Source: Rhodococcus yunnanensis NBRC 103083
GTDB taxonomy: Bacteria; Actinomycetota; Actinomycetes; Mycobacteriales; Mycobacteriaceae
Direction of reading: 5' to 3'
Length of the DNA stretch: 64,000 nucleotides
Assembly: GCF_001895005.1 (NCBI RefSeq)
Contig: NZ_BCXH01000011.1
Span: 62,001-126,000 of the forward strand
Part shown: one piece after another, positions 54,688 through 63,776 of the stretch
Numbering within the stretch: the first letter of the stretch is position 1
Layout: every line of letters begins with the position of its first letter
Notes under the pieces: generated by a model
The model's database searches: none
What the model was told of the DNA's origin: nothing
What the model saw: only the letters and a program-made list of their open reading frames with translations
Made by a program: the position numbers and the translations under genes

Positions 54688-55137
54688 ATGACCGTGGACG
54701 AAGAAAGCTGGGACACCCCCGTGGGTGCCCAGCTCCGCGCAGCTCAGCGAGCTGAATTGGACAACAGATACGGCAACAGCGATCACGAACCCGGAACACC
54801 GCCGACCGGCGAGGACATCGCGGTGTTCGTGGTGGCCCGCGACGACAACGCGGTCGGAATCGGATGCGGTGGGCTACGACTGCTCGGCGAGGACGAGGCC
54901 GAGATCAAGCGCATGTACGTGATCCCCGCAGAGCGGGGACGAGGCGCGTCCGTCGCGATCCTGCGGATGCTGGAGGACTGCGCGCGCACGCGGGGGATTC
55001 GAGTGCTCAAACTGGAGACGGGATCGGGCCAGCCCGACGCAGTGCGCTTCTACGAACGCGAGGGGTATTCCAAGATCGACCCGTTCGGGCCGTACGCATC
55101 CGAACCGACCTCGCTGTGCTACGCACGAACGTTGTGA
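54688..55137 (+). CDS. GNAT-family N-acetyltransferase
   Basis: 149 aa. The acetyl-CoA binding motif A is clear: AEIKRMYVIPAERGRGASVA (V-x-x-x-x-R-G-x-G-like), then LRMLEDCARTRGIRVLKLET and FYEREGYSKIDPFG. It acetylates an unknown amine. The ATG was chosen; a GTG immediately before it is equally possible. It is followed after 4 bp by the MFS gene, so the two are probably co-transcribed. Confidence 0.88.
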   Translation: MTVDEESWDTPVGAQLRAAQRAELDNRYGNSDHEPGTPPTGEDIAVFVVARDDNAVGIGCGGLRLLGEDEAEIKRMYVIPAERGRGASVAILRMLEDCARTRGIRVLKLETGSGQPDAVRFYEREGYSKIDPFGPYASEPTSLCYARTL

Positions 55138-55141
55138 ACCT

Positions 55142-56440
55142 GTGACCCGTCTGCCCTTCGGTTCGGCACGCAGCCGTTCGGCAGGCAGCGGTTCGGCACG
55201 CATACATGCTGCCTGGATCGTCGCCGCCGTCGCATTCCTCGCGCTCGTCGGTGCCGCAGGCTTTCGCGCTGCACCCGGGGTCATGCTGGTGCCGCTGCAG
55301 GACGAGTTCGGATGGTCCCGCGGAGTGCTGTCGACGGCAGTGGGAATCAACCTGCTGCTGTTCGGGCTGACCGCGCCGTTCGCGGCGGCTCTGATGGACA
55401 GGTTCGGGATCCGGACAGTCGTCGCATCGGCACTGACGGTCGTCGCGGCCGGAAGTGCACTGAGCGTGTTCGTCACCGCCTCATGGCAATTGGTGGTGAC
55501 GTGGGGAGTGCTGATAGGGATCGGCACAGGTTCGATGGCGTTGGTGTTCGCCGCGATGATCACCGACCGATGGTTCCTGAAGCGTCGCGGCCTGGTCTCC
55601 GGCATCCTGACGGCGGGCAGCGCGACAGGCCAGTTGATATTCCTGCCCGTCGTCGCGCACCTCGTCGACGCATCCGGTTGGCGGACAGCATCTCTCGTGA
55701 TCGCTGCATCCGCGCTGGCGGTGGTGCCGCTGGTTCTACTGTGGCTGCGAGATCGACCGGCCGATATAGCCACGACACCGTTCGGAGCCCCCGAGGGCTA
55801 CCTCGCTCCAGTCCCGATCCGTGCCGGCGTCAACCCGGCCAGGGCCGCGGTCGATGCACTGCTGTCCGCGAGCCGAGTACGGACGTTCTGGGCGCTGGTG
55901 GTGGGGTTCGCCATCTGCGGTGCCACCACGAACGGGCTCATCGGCACGCACTTCATTCCATCCGCGCACGACCGCGGAATGGCGGAGACGACAGCCGCCG
56001 GACTGCTCGCCGTGGTCGGCATCTTCGACGTCGTGGGAACCATCGCATCCGGATGGCTCACCGACCGTGTGGATCCGCGATACCTGCTCGCCGGGTACTA
56101 CGCGTTCCGCGGTGTATCGCTTCTGTTTCTGCCGCTGCTTCTCTCGGCCACGATCCAGCCGTCGATCGTGGTGTTCGTCGTCATCTACGGGCTCGACTGG
56201 GTCGCGACCGTACCGCCGACCATCGCCCTGTGCCGCGAAGTCTTCGGCGAGAAGGGGCCTCTGGTGTTCGGGTGGGTGTTCGCCTCCCACCAGATCGGGG
56301 CCGGAGTGGCCTCGGTGGTGGCAGGGGTGATCCGTGACAGCACAGGCGAATACACTCTCGCCTGGTTCGGGGCGGCAGGGTTGTGTGCAGTCGCCGCCGT
56401 CGTGAGCGTGGGTATAACAAAGGCGAAAGTGCACTCCTAG
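55142..56440 (+). CDS. MFS transporter, OxlT/monocarboxylate-like
   Basis: 432 aa with twelve helices. GFRAAPGVMLVPLQDEFGWS and RGVLSTAVGINLLLFGLTAP form helix 1-2, DRFGIRTVVASAL is the A-loop motif, and ITDRWFLKRRGLVSGILTAG lies in helix 4-5. The DEFGWSRG pattern is typical of the oxalate/monocarboxylate branch. The start has a short repeat (GTTCGGCACGCAG and variants, 55162-55201). The substrate is unknown. The final codons form half of the terminator hairpin. Confidence 0.9.
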   Translation: MTRLPFGSARSRSAGSGSARIHAAWIVAAVAFLALVGAAGFRAAPGVMLVPLQDEFGWSRGVLSTAVGINLLLFGLTAPFAAALMDRFGIRTVVASALTVVAAGSALSVFVTASWQLVVTWGVLIGIGTGSMALVFAAMITDRWFLKRRGLVSGILTAGSATGQLIFLPVVAHLVDASGWRTASLVIAASALAVVPLVLLWLRDRPADIATTPFGAPEGYLAPVPIRAGVNPARAAVDALLSASRVRTFWALVVGFAICGATTNGLIGTHFIPSAHDRGMAETTAAGLLAVVGIFDVVGTIASGWLTDRVDPRYLLAGYYAFRGVSLLFLPLLLSATIQPSIVVFVVIYGLDWVATVPPTIALCREVFGEKGPLVFGWVFASHQIGAGVASVVAGVIRDSTGEYTLAWFGAAGLCAVAAVVSVGITKAKVHS

Positions 56441-56458
56441 AGCGCACTTTCGCCTTTG
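56418..56458. terminator. Bidirectional terminator hairpin overlapping the MFS stop codon
   Basis: Perfect 15-bp stem CAAAGGCGAAAGTGC / GCACTTTCGCCTTTG; the 11-nt loop contains the MFS stop codon. It separates the convergent MFS and DEAD-box genes. Confidence 0.85.
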
Positions 56459-56499
56459 TGTCTACCCGGTCAGTCCATCGCCGGTTTTGCTTTTCGGTG

Positions 56500-57945
56500 T
56501 CAGCGCGTCCGCTGGCTTGTTGCGGGCCCGGCCGGACGGCGACGTCGTCCGCCGCCGGCAGCGTGCTGGCGTCCGTCGGTTGATGCTGCTCCGCCGCCCG
56601 TGCCACCGCCTGCGCCACCACGGCGCGCAGTGCTGTTGCTGCTACTGGTGTTGCTGCCGCCGTTACCCCCGCTGCGAGTGCTGCTGCCGTTACCCCCGCT
56701 GCGGCGCGGGTTGCCGCCGCCGCGTGGGCTGCCCTGACGCTGTGGCTGCGGTGCGGCCTTCGGTGCAGGCTCGACGTAGCGGGCCTGCTCGCCGACCAGT
56801 TCGGCAACCTGAGGCGAATCGGCGGTGACGCGAACCGGTGTCACGGTGATGTTGGCCTTGCGCAGTAGAACTGCGGTGTCCTTGCGCTGCTCGGGGAGTA
56901 CGACGGTGACGACGTCTCCAGCGCTTCCTGCGCGCGCGGTACGGCCCGACCGGTGCAGGTACGCCTTGTGTTCTGCCGGCGGATCGACGTGCACGACGAG
57001 CTGAACATCGTCGACGTGGACACCACGAGCAGCCACGTCGGTGGCGACCAGTACCCGTGCGTCACCGGAGGAGAACGCGAGCAGGTTGCGGTCACGCGCT
57101 GCCTGGGACAGGTTGCCGTGCAGGTCGACCGACGGAATTCCTGCGTCGGTCAGCTGCTTGGCGAGCTTGCGTGCCTGGTGCTTGGTGCGCATGAAGAGGA
57201 TCCGACGACCCGTACCCGATGCGAGCTGCTGGACGAGCTTCTTCTTGGATTCGACACCGTCGACCTCGAAGACGCTGTGCGTCATGGCTTCCACGTGCGA
57301 GGTGACCTCGTCGACCGAGTGCGTCACCTGGTCGGTGAGGAACCGCTTGACGAGCTTGTCGACGCCGTTGTCCAGTGTCGCCGAGAACAGCAGACGCTGG
57401 CCCTTGGCAGGTGTCGCAGCAAGGATGCGCGTGACGACGGGCAGGAAGCCGAGGTCGGCCATGTGGTCGGCTTCGTCGAGGACGGTGATCTGAACGCCGT
57501 CGAGGCTGACGTGGCGCTGTTTCATGAGGTCTTCGAGCCGACCGGGGCAGGCAACGACGATGTCGACACCTGCGTTGAGTGCGGACACCTGACGGTTCTG
57601 TGAGACGCCGCCGAAGATGGTGGTGACTTTCATCGAGTACGCAGCAGCCAGCGGTTCGATGGCGACGGCGATCTGAGTGGCGAGTTCACGTGTCGGAGCG
57701 AGGATCAGTCCGCGGGGACGGCCCGGCTTGCGGTTTCCTGCAAGCTGTCCCGCGAGGCGGGCGACCATCGGGATGGAGAAGGCGAGGGTCTTACCGCTGC
57801 CGGTCTTTCCGCGCCCGAGGACGTCGCGTCCTGCAAGGGTGTCGGGAAGAGTATCGGCCTGGATGGGGAAGGCCTCGGTTTTGCCTTGAGTGGAAAGAAC
57901 TTCGGCGAGCGCGTGCGGGACGCCGAGTGAAACAAAGGTAGTCAT
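56500..57945 (-). CDS. DEAD-box RNA helicase, RhlE-like
   Basis: 481 aa. Q motif (FPIQADTLPDTLAG), motif I GKTGSGKTLAF, Ia LILAPTRELATQ, motif II LDEADHMADLGF, motif III LLFSATL, motif V VATDVAARGVHVDDV and motif VI YLHRSGRTARAG. The C-terminal ~75 residues are low-complexity, rich in Gly, Arg, Ser and Asn (RGGGNPRRSGGNGSSTRSGG), an RNA-binding tail as in RhlE proteins. It probably acts in ribosome assembly or RNA decay at low temperature. The ATG at MTTFVSLG is the family start; a 252-bp leader to the HNH gene may hold cold-shock control, but no element was identified. Confidence 0.93.
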   Translation of the reverse strand: MTTFVSLGVPHALAEVLSTQGKTEAFPIQADTLPDTLAGRDVLGRGKTGSGKTLAFSIPMVARLAGQLAGNRKPGRPRGLILAPTRELATQIAVAIEPLAAAYSMKVTTIFGGVSQNRQVSALNAGVDIVVACPGRLEDLMKQRHVSLDGVQITVLDEADHMADLGFLPVVTRILAATPAKGQRLLFSATLDNGVDKLVKRFLTDQVTHSVDEVTSHVEAMTHSVFEVDGVESKKKLVQQLASGTGRRILFMRTKHQARKLAKQLTDAGIPSVDLHGNLSQAARDRNLLAFSSGDARVLVATDVAARGVHVDDVQLVVHVDPPAEHKAYLHRSGRTARAGSAGDVVTVVLPEQRKDTAVLLRKANITVTPVRVTADSPQVAELVGEQARYVEPAPKAAPQPQRQGSPRGGGNPRRSGGNGSSTRSGGNGGSNTSSSNSTARRGGAGGGTGGGAASTDGRQHAAGGGRRRRPAGPATSQRTR

Positions 57946-58197
57946 GAAGGGTGATGCGCCTTTCGGGCAGGGTGTTGCACCCATGGGCGATGGCCCGAGA
58001 ATGCAAGGGTGGCGAGACTGCCGGTGGGCAGTTTCGATCGCCGTAAGAAAAGCCTGTGCAGGGTGCACATGGACTACGCGGCCGGAGCCGGGCGGAAGTA
58101 GAAGCATTCCACGACGTCTGACGAGCAGCTACGCGCGTCATCACCGAGTGTAACCGAGCCCAGTTCCATATCCTTCCCGGAGTGACGGAACCGGCAT

Positions 58198-59526
58198 TCA
58201 CGAGTCCGTCTCGATACCGAACACCGCTTTGTCGATGACGACGTTCTCGACTGCCGAGATGTAGTGCCTGACCACCGGCATACGCGGCGCTTCGGAGGTG
58301 TATTCGTGGCCGGTGGACGTGATGATGTCGTAGATGTGGATTTGTCCGGGGCGGCCAGGTGGCCGTGGTCGGATCCACCAACCACCGGCTTCTTTCGCGT
58401 AGTTGCACGCGGCGCACAGTCCGGCGCCGTTGTTCGCGGTCGTCTCGCCGCCGTCGGCGAATGATTCGATGTGGTCGCTGTGACGGATAGGGGCGTCGCA
58501 CCACGGAGTGCGGCACCGGCGATCGCGGATCTCGATCAGCCGAGCCAGTGCAGTCGGGAAGGCGCGCGCCGTCGATTCCATCGCTGTGAGTGCGCCGGTA
58601 GACGGATTGGCGTACACCCTGCGCAACGCGAGATACGTGTCCTTCGACAGCGCGTGCGCGACCAGGTGACGTGCGATGTCCGACGGGATGTCGCCGTATC
58701 CTTGCAGGTGGCCGGATTCGGTACCTTCGCCGAACAGCGTGGTGTCCGGTATGACGACGTTGACGACCATGCCTGCTCCTGCTGCAGCCGATGCGGCTCC
58801 GGTGATCCGCTCGTACGCGAGGTCGGACATGAGTTGGTCCCGCGTGCGCGCCTCGCCGCCGGCAGCGATGATCGAGGCGGCGTCGCGTTCCAGTGTCGAC
58901 CACATGGCGACTGCGCGGTCCATCGAAGTCAGGACGTCGAAGTCGCACATGTGGTCCGATCGAGGCCGTGTGCTGCTGCGGCGCTCGGAATAGGACTTCT
59001 CGTAGCGGCGGACCACGAACGCAGGATCCAACGTGCTCGCGACGACACGTGATTTTCCCTCGATCGATTTGTCTCCCAGGCCTTTCAACGTGGACGCGTC
59101 CGCGCACAGCTGTCTGTCCGCTTCCCTACGGTCCTCCGCGTTCAAACATGCTGTCTCTTTTGCTATCAGGGCTGCTCGACGCTCGTTCAGATCCCCGGCT
59201 CGAAGACGTTCGAGTGTGTGAGGAAGCTCGTGGACCAGCGCGCGGGACAATTCGAGATATCTGCTGCCTCGGTTGGGCGACTCGCGTCGAGCGAGGCCGA
59301 TTTGGGAAGGGATACCGTTGCGCCACTGCGCTTTCGGCTTACCGAGTGCCTTGCGCTCATCGCTGATCGCGGTAGCAACTGCATCGGTTGTGACCGCTTG
59401 CGCCGCGGCGCACGCGCTCTTCACGGACTCGAGAGCGGCGATCAACTCGATGCCCGCGGCTGCGTCGCGCGTCAGTGCTGCTTTGTTCAGGCGCCTGACG
59501 AACCTCAATACATCCACAGCGTCCAT
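58198..59526 (-). CDS. DUF222 / HNH endonuclease-domain protein
   Basis: 442 aa. The N-terminal ~250 residues are helical and match DUF222 (LSRALVHELPHTLERLRAGD, LNERRAALIAKETACLNAED). The C-terminal HNH motif is CRTPWCDAPIRHSDHIESFA, then GGETTANNGAGLCAACNYAK. These proteins are present in many copies in Mycobacteriales and may be domesticated selfish elements; the role is unknown. The start ATG (MDAVDVLRF) was chosen; a longer in-frame start at 59604 is possible. It stands between the helicase and tRNA genes on the same strand. Confidence 0.9.
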   Translation of the reverse strand: MDAVDVLRFVRRLNKAALTRDAAAGIELIAALESVKSACAAAQAVTTDAVATAISDERKALGKPKAQWRNGIPSQIGLARRESPNRGSRYLELSRALVHELPHTLERLRAGDLNERRAALIAKETACLNAEDRREADRQLCADASTLKGLGDKSIEGKSRVVASTLDPAFVVRRYEKSYSERRSSTRPRSDHMCDFDVLTSMDRAVAMWSTLERDAASIIAAGGEARTRDQLMSDLAYERITGAASAAAGAGMVVNVVIPDTTLFGEGTESGHLQGYGDIPSDIARHLVAHALSKDTYLALRRVYANPSTGALTAMESTARAFPTALARLIEIRDRRCRTPWCDAPIRHSDHIESFADGGETTANNGAGLCAACNYAKEAGGWWIRPRPPGRPGQIHIYDIITSTGHEYTSEAPRMPVVRHYISAVENVVIDKAVFGIETDS

Positions 59527-59688
59527 GAGATCCCCCAATCTCGAATGTATGTTCGATACTAGCGCCCTCCAGGGGGGACGGCAATACTCGAATCCGAAAT
59601 GCACGAATCGGGGAAGTCGAACGAATGCACGGCCATCGTGTCGCCGCTCGTACGCGCCGAGAACAACTCTGACGCTGCAATAGATGAA

Positions 59689-59764
59689 TGGTGCCCTCGG
59701 CAGGATTCGAACCTGCGACCTACCCTTTAGGAGAGGGTTGCTCTATCCCCTGAGCTACGAAGGC
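59689..59764 (-). tRNA. tRNA-Arg (anticodon CCU)
   Basis: On the minus strand a 76-nt cloverleaf starts GCCTTCG (acceptor), with AGGGGA in the D-loop, anticodon arm ACCCT-CTCCTAA-AGGGT (anticodon CCT) and T-arm with GGTTCGAATCC. It ends CGAGGGC-A-CCA, with CCA encoded. It reads AGG codons. It lies after a short gap upstream of the DUF222-HNH gene; no integrase or attachment repeat is seen. Confidence 0.96.
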
Positions 59765-59885
59765 GTGCTGTGCTCGTGCGAGTGTACCGTCCACCCGATC
59801 GGCCGGCTGCAATCGCGTCCGCGATGGCTGCCGGACAGCACGAAGAGGCTTGCGCGAAGAGGTGTGCGCGACGAGGCTCATGCAA

Positions 59886-59917
59886 AGAACCGCCCGTACC
59901 GAAGTACGGGCGGCTCT
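59886..59917 (-). terminator. Hairpin terminator downstream of the PucR gene
   Basis: Arms AGAACCGCCCGTAC and GTACGGGCGGCTCT pair over 14 bp (one G-T) with loop CGAA. It lies 129 bp after the PucR stop and before the tRNA gene on the same strand, so it probably ends the PucR transcript. The rest of 59765-60045 shows nothing recognisable. Confidence 0.7.
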
Positions 59918-60045
59918 TGCGACAGTGTCCGCCAGTGCGCCTCTCGGCAAGAGGCCGCTCGAAGCGGCAATGTGTTGGTACCCGGGGCATGGATCGAACA
60001 CTGTCGAGTGGTGTAACCCGGGCTCCTCGGAAACTATTCCTGCCG

Positions 60046-61278
60046 CTACGCCGCACCCTGTGATGCTTCGAGTCGGCGTGCGACAAGGGCTGCCTGCAGG
60101 TGTCTGATGCCCGACGGCCTGGTGGGGTCGAAGCCGGTCAGCTGAGCGATTCTCTTCAGCCGGTAGTCGACGGTGTTGGTGTGAAGATGCAGCTGCCGCG
60201 CGGAACGCTGCCGGTTGAGGTCGTGCGAGATGTGGATTTCCAGCGTCTCCAGGAGCTCGGGTGACGCGTCGAGTGGCTCGAGGATCTGTCGAAGGTGGCG
60301 ACGGCCGGGGCCCGGCCGAGTCAGTTGGTACTCCAGGACCAGATCGTCCATGCGATACAGGCCGGCCGGACGATGCAACTGGTGCGCAAGTGCCAACAGT
60401 TCGTGGACTTGATCGGCTGCCGTGGGGATGTCGGAGATGGCGGACTGTTCGGCGGTGACGGTGACCGGGACCTCCGCGGCAGTGCTGAGGCGGTGGACGA
60501 GTGCTTCGACCCACTCTTCGTCCTGCACTCCCGGTATGAGAACGGTGCCGCCCTCGGTGCTGAGCATCGCGAGTGGTGTACGCCCGCATACGGTCGCGAG
60601 CTCTGCCTGAATGCGTCGTAGCTTGCGCCGGGCGGCGACGGTCCTCTGGATCGCCGGATCGTTCTCGTCGGGATGAGAAGGAACCGAGATGGCGAGCACT
60701 AGATAACTGTCGGCGAGTTCGATTCCGGATTGACGGGCGATCGCCACCGCGTTGTGTCCGCTCAGCAGTGACGAGACGAGGGTGTGTGCGGCAGTGTGGT
60801 GTTCGCTGGCGACAGCTTGGAGCTCTTCGACGTAGCTCTTCGAAGCGGCGATCGACACCTTCTCCGACAACAGGACGAACATTCTTGCAGCTTCGATGAG
60901 ATTGCTGGTGTCGCCTTCGCCTGCGCGTTTGGAGACCAGATTCCATCCGATCTGAATTCCCTCGTGATACACCGTGAGCACCGAGTCCAGTGGCACACCT
61001 TCGCGTGCCCACTGGCTCGCTTTGGCGCGCAGCTCGGCGAGGTCGGCGTCGTTGGGTGCTCGTCGCTCGTCGAGCATTTGAACGGCGATGCTGATGCATT
61101 TGACGGTGAATTCGGTGACGTCGCCGTGAAGTTGCTCGCCGGGGAGTGAACCGCACGGGGTGTTGGCGGCGAAGTGGCCGACGAGCAGCCTTGCCACGGC
61201 GCGGAAGTCGCGAAGCGGTGCCGATGCAGGCTCGCCGGCAACCATGATTCCGAGGCTCGTCGTGTTGTGAACGGTCAC
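60046..61278 (-). CDS. PucR-family transcriptional regulator
   Basis: 410 aa. The N-terminal ~170 residues are helical and may bind a ligand (RsbR-like region WAREGVPLDSVLTVYHEGIQ). The middle is the GGDEF-like central domain (~180-300). The C-terminal PucR helix-turn-helix is LLETLEIHISHDLNRQRSAR, QLHLHTNTVDYRLKRIAQLT. Such regulators control nitrogen compound, alkane or other catabolic genes. It is divergent from the desaturase-like gene, its likely target. The GTG start has AAGGG upstream. Confidence 0.92.
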   Translation of the reverse strand: MTVHNTTSLGIMVAGEPASAPLRDFRAVARLLVGHFAANTPCGSLPGEQLHGDVTEFTVKCISIAVQMLDERRAPNDADLAELRAKASQWAREGVPLDSVLTVYHEGIQIGWNLVSKRAGEGDTSNLIEAARMFVLLSEKVSIAASKSYVEELQAVASEHHTAAHTLVSSLLSGHNAVAIARQSGIELADSYLVLAISVPSHPDENDPAIQRTVAARRKLRRIQAELATVCGRTPLAMLSTEGGTVLIPGVQDEEWVEALVHRLSTAAEVPVTVTAEQSAISDIPTAADQVHELLALAHQLHRPAGLYRMDDLVLEYQLTRPGPGRRHLRQILEPLDASPELLETLEIHISHDLNRQRSARQLHLHTNTVDYRLKRIAQLTGFDPTRPSGIRHLQAALVARRLEASQGAA

Positions 61279-61641
61279 AGATCAGCCCTTCGTGTAGGAA
61301 CTTCAGCTCTGGCGGAAACAAAGTTACCGACGCGTATTATTGCGCATTCACGCAACTTTTTGTCCAAACTTCGACAAAACTGCGGCGTTTAAAAACCTGG
61401 AGTTTGTTTCCAACCCCCTTAACGGACTTGATCATAGGTTGTTATCAACGCGTTATCCAGAGTTTCGGAGAAACAGTTTGTGAAGCCTCTCAACTCGGTT
61501 CGACACGCCTTGCGACTTTGCCTAAACAATCGAAACGCGGTTCACAGGGCGGTGATCCGGGGCCTAGGTTTGCTCGAGTGCCGAATCGATGACGCAGCAG
61601 CACCGACCGGGGGATAGAACAATCGACTTCAGGGGGTGGCG
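61279..61641. promoter_or_regulatory. AT-rich divergent regulatory region between pucR-like and desaturase-like genes
   Basis: This 363-bp gap is clearly richer in A and T than its surroundings (61321-61480) and must contain the promoters of both genes. Visible elements are the inverted repeat GTTG-TTAT-CAAC (61439-61450) followed by GCGTTATCC, and CGCAACTTTTTG/CAAACTTCGACAAAAC-like A/T tracts. No clear -10/-35 pair was fixed, and no small gene was supported. Confidence 0.5.
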
Positions 61642-62550
61642 ATGAGCAGACGAGTGAGTCAGTTCGCGTTGATGAGGGAACTGGAGCCTGCGATCGAGCG
61701 AGGCCTGCTAGGGCATGTCGCCCAGGCGACGACGTGGAACTCGTCGGACTACGTCGAACCGGAGATGTATTGGGGCCAGCGGCGGTCGATGCTGACCGAG
61801 ACCGCAAAGGCCGCGTTGGTCACGACTCTTCTGACACACAACAACGAGGCGGTGTACCGGGCCGATCTCGCCGCGGCACCCATGACCAGGAGTGCGTGGT
61901 CGGACTGGACGGACGAGTGGACGGCGGAGAAGGCTCGCCACACCGCAGCCATCCAGGACTACCTCATAGCCACCCGTAGCGTCGACCCGATTGCACTCGA
62001 TCGCGCCAGATTTCAGTGCATGACAGTGGGGATCTCGTCGTCGATGGAAGGCGATAACTTTCTGCGCTCCATCGCGTACGCGACCATCGACGTCATGGCC
62101 ACCATGGTCAGCCATCGCAACGCGGCCGTCGAATGCAACGATCCGGTCGCCTCCGCCCTTCTCGGTCGTATTGTCGCCGATCAAGAGCTTCAGGTGGCCT
62201 TCCTCCGCTCGATCGGCGCCGCGGCACTCGACATCGCCCCCGCGCAGATGGCGGCGGCCATCACGGAAGTCATCATGAATTTTCAGATGCCTGGCATCGG
62301 TCTGCCGGGATTCGAACGCAGCGCCATGCTGATCGCGCGCGACGGAATCTACGATCTCCGACGTCATCTCGACGAGGTGCTGCTGCCCGCGCTCGCGCAC
62401 TGGCGACTCTTCGAGCGCGCCGAGCTCGGTCTCGGTGCCCGAAGTACCTCGATCCTGTCCGGTTTTCTCGACGACCTGGAGATCCAGGCAGCAGGCGTCG
62501 AGTCGGCGGATGGTGCGGCCATGCAGGCCAGAAGGCTCCGGGCGTCCTAG
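61642..62550 (+). CDS. Acyl-ACP desaturase-like ferritin-fold protein, second ExxH lost
   Basis: 302 aa with the acyl-ACP desaturase (DesA) pattern: LMRELEPAIERGLLGHVAQA, NSSDYVEPEMYWGQRRS, WTDEWTAEKARHTAAIQDYL (first E-x-x-H as EKARH) and FQCMTVGISSSMEGDNFLRS. The second metal motif, normally DExxH, reads ADQELQVAFL here, lacking both the expected Glu and His. The C-terminal helices continue normally. It may bind one metal, work differently or be catalytically dead. The ATG follows AGGGGG; a GTG two codons earlier is possible. It is divergent from the PucR gene and probably controlled by it. Confidence 0.85.
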   Translation: MSRRVSQFALMRELEPAIERGLLGHVAQATTWNSSDYVEPEMYWGQRRSMLTETAKAALVTTLLTHNNEAVYRADLAAAPMTRSAWSDWTDEWTAEKARHTAAIQDYLIATRSVDPIALDRARFQCMTVGISSSMEGDNFLRSIAYATIDVMATMVSHRNAAVECNDPVASALLGRIVADQELQVAFLRSIGAAALDIAPAQMAAAITEVIMNFQMPGIGLPGFERSAMLIARDGIYDLRRHLDEVLLPALAHWRLFERAELGLGARSTSILSGFLDDLEIQAAGVESADGAAMQARRLRAS

Positions 62551-62918
62551 CGACGACGCCCGACCAAGAGAACCCCGGGGGGTCCGTGGGACAGTCCTCT
62601 CTTCGGTTCCGTGAGGAATCGGAGAGAGGGCGCACCTGCCAGGCGGCGTGACGTCTGCGGTCCTCGTCCCAGTGGCACGACGCTGAACAGTCAGGGCAGT
62701 TGCGCAGTGAGGGCGGACGCCTGAAGATCGGGCCCCCGCTGCGTACCGCGTCGTCTATTCTGGGGCCGGGACATCGGGCGGGTTCGGTCGATTTTCCGAT
62801 TGCGAGCACCGCGTCGGCGGAATCATGCTCGGGGGCAATGGCGTAGGACATGCCGATGCCGCAATCGGTGGTCGTCTTCCTCGGTCGGTTCTCGTCGCCA
62901 TCGACCGGAGGTGCACTC
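62551..62918. other. Gap of 368 bp between desaturase-like and stress-protein genes
   Basis: After the desaturase stop there is a weak hairpin (CCTCTCT at 62596-62602 and AGAGAGG at 62623-62629). No further structure, tRNA or supported small gene is seen; the stress-protein promoter must lie here. TCTATTCT at 62752-62759 is a possible -10 region. Confidence 0.4.
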
Positions 62919-63776
62919 GTGACAGGCTCGCACACCATCGTCGTCGGAATCGACGGTTCCGAATCGGCCAATCGCGCCGTCGTCTGGGCCGCGCAGGCCG
63001 CCGCGTCGCGCGGGTGGACGTTGCGGATCGTCATCGCGGTCGACCCGCCACACCATCTTTCCGACGAGGACAGGATCGAGTTCCGCGCGGTGGCAGAGGC
63101 ACGAGTGGCCGCGGCGGAAATTCTGGCTGCAGAATCCGTCGATCAGGGACAGTTCGACGTAGTCGTGGAGGCAGCGGACGGCAAGGTCGTCGAAGTTCTG
63201 ATGGCCGAATCCGCGGGTAGCGAATCGATCGTTCTCGGTGCAAGCGGGTTGGGCGAGTCCGATTCGGGGGTCATCGGTTCGGCGGCCGTAGCGTTGAGTG
63301 CCCACGGCTCCTCACCCGTCGTCGTCGTACGAGGCCGCAGCATCGACGGCCTCCCGCCGACGTACGGCCCGGTCGTCGTCGGCATCGACGGTTCGGCGCA
63401 GGGGCAATCGGCGGTCGCCGCTGCGTTCGACGAAGCAGCGCAACGCAACTCGCCCCTGATCGCCGTGCACGTCTGGTCGGACGTGAGTCTCGCGCAGGTC
63501 TCCGGGGTGCCGCGGGACTGGGAGTCCATCGCCGTGTCGGAAGAAGCCGTGCTTGCCGAAAGCCTGGCGGGATGGCAGGAGAAGTATCCCGACGTCGAGG
63601 TACGGCGGATCGTCGCCCAGGATCGTCCGGTCCGAGTGCTGAGCCAGCTGTCGGAGCAAGCCTCGCTGATCGTCGTCGGCAATCGAGGTCGCGGCGGATT
63701 CACCGGAATGCTGCTCGGGTCGACGAGCTATGCGCTCATCCACACCGCGGACTGCCCGGTGATGGTGGTGCGTTAG
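62919..63776 (+). CDS. Tandem universal stress protein (two UspA domains)
   Basis: 285 aa with two UspA domains. The first (~5-140) has IVVGIDGSESANRAVVWAAQ and ESIVLGASGLGESDSGVIGS. The second (~150-283) has VVVGIDGSAQGQSAVAAAFD and SLIVVGNRGRGGFTGMLLGS with TSYALIHTADCPVMVVR. The second domain keeps the ATP-binding G-x-x-G-x9-G-S/T pattern (GNRGRGGFTGMLLGST); the first is weaker. Such proteins respond to hypoxia or stress in mycobacteria. The GTG follows GGAGGTG at good spacing. It overlaps the convergent cupin stop. Confidence 0.92.
   Translation: MTGSHTIVVGIDGSESANRAVVWAAQAAASRGWTLRIVIAVDPPHHLSDEDRIEFRAVAEARVAAAEILAAESVDQGQFDVVVEAADGKVVEVLMAESAGSESIVLGASGLGESDSGVIGSAAVALSAHGSSPVVVVRGRSIDGLPPTYGPVVVGIDGSAQGQSAVAAAFDEAAQRNSPLIAVHVWSDVSLAQVSGVPRDWESIAVSEEAVLAESLAGWQEKYPDVEVRRIVAQDRPVRVLSQLSEQASLIVVGNRGRGGFTGMLLGSTSYALIHTADCPVMVVR

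Noticed and set aside
55162..55201. Repeat GTTCGGCACGCAG at the MFS start as an operator array
   Set aside because: The short imperfect units lie within the coding sequence after the start codon and are not symmetrical; likely simple low-complexity sequence.
59765..60045. Second tRNA or integration site beside tRNA-Arg
   Set aside because: No second cloverleaf, integrase or repeat of the tRNA 3' end was found; only a terminator-like hairpin is present.
61404..61592. Small 62-residue gene in the pucR-desaturase gap
   Set aside because: No ribosome binding site, composition unlike neighbours, and it lies across the AT-rich promoter region.
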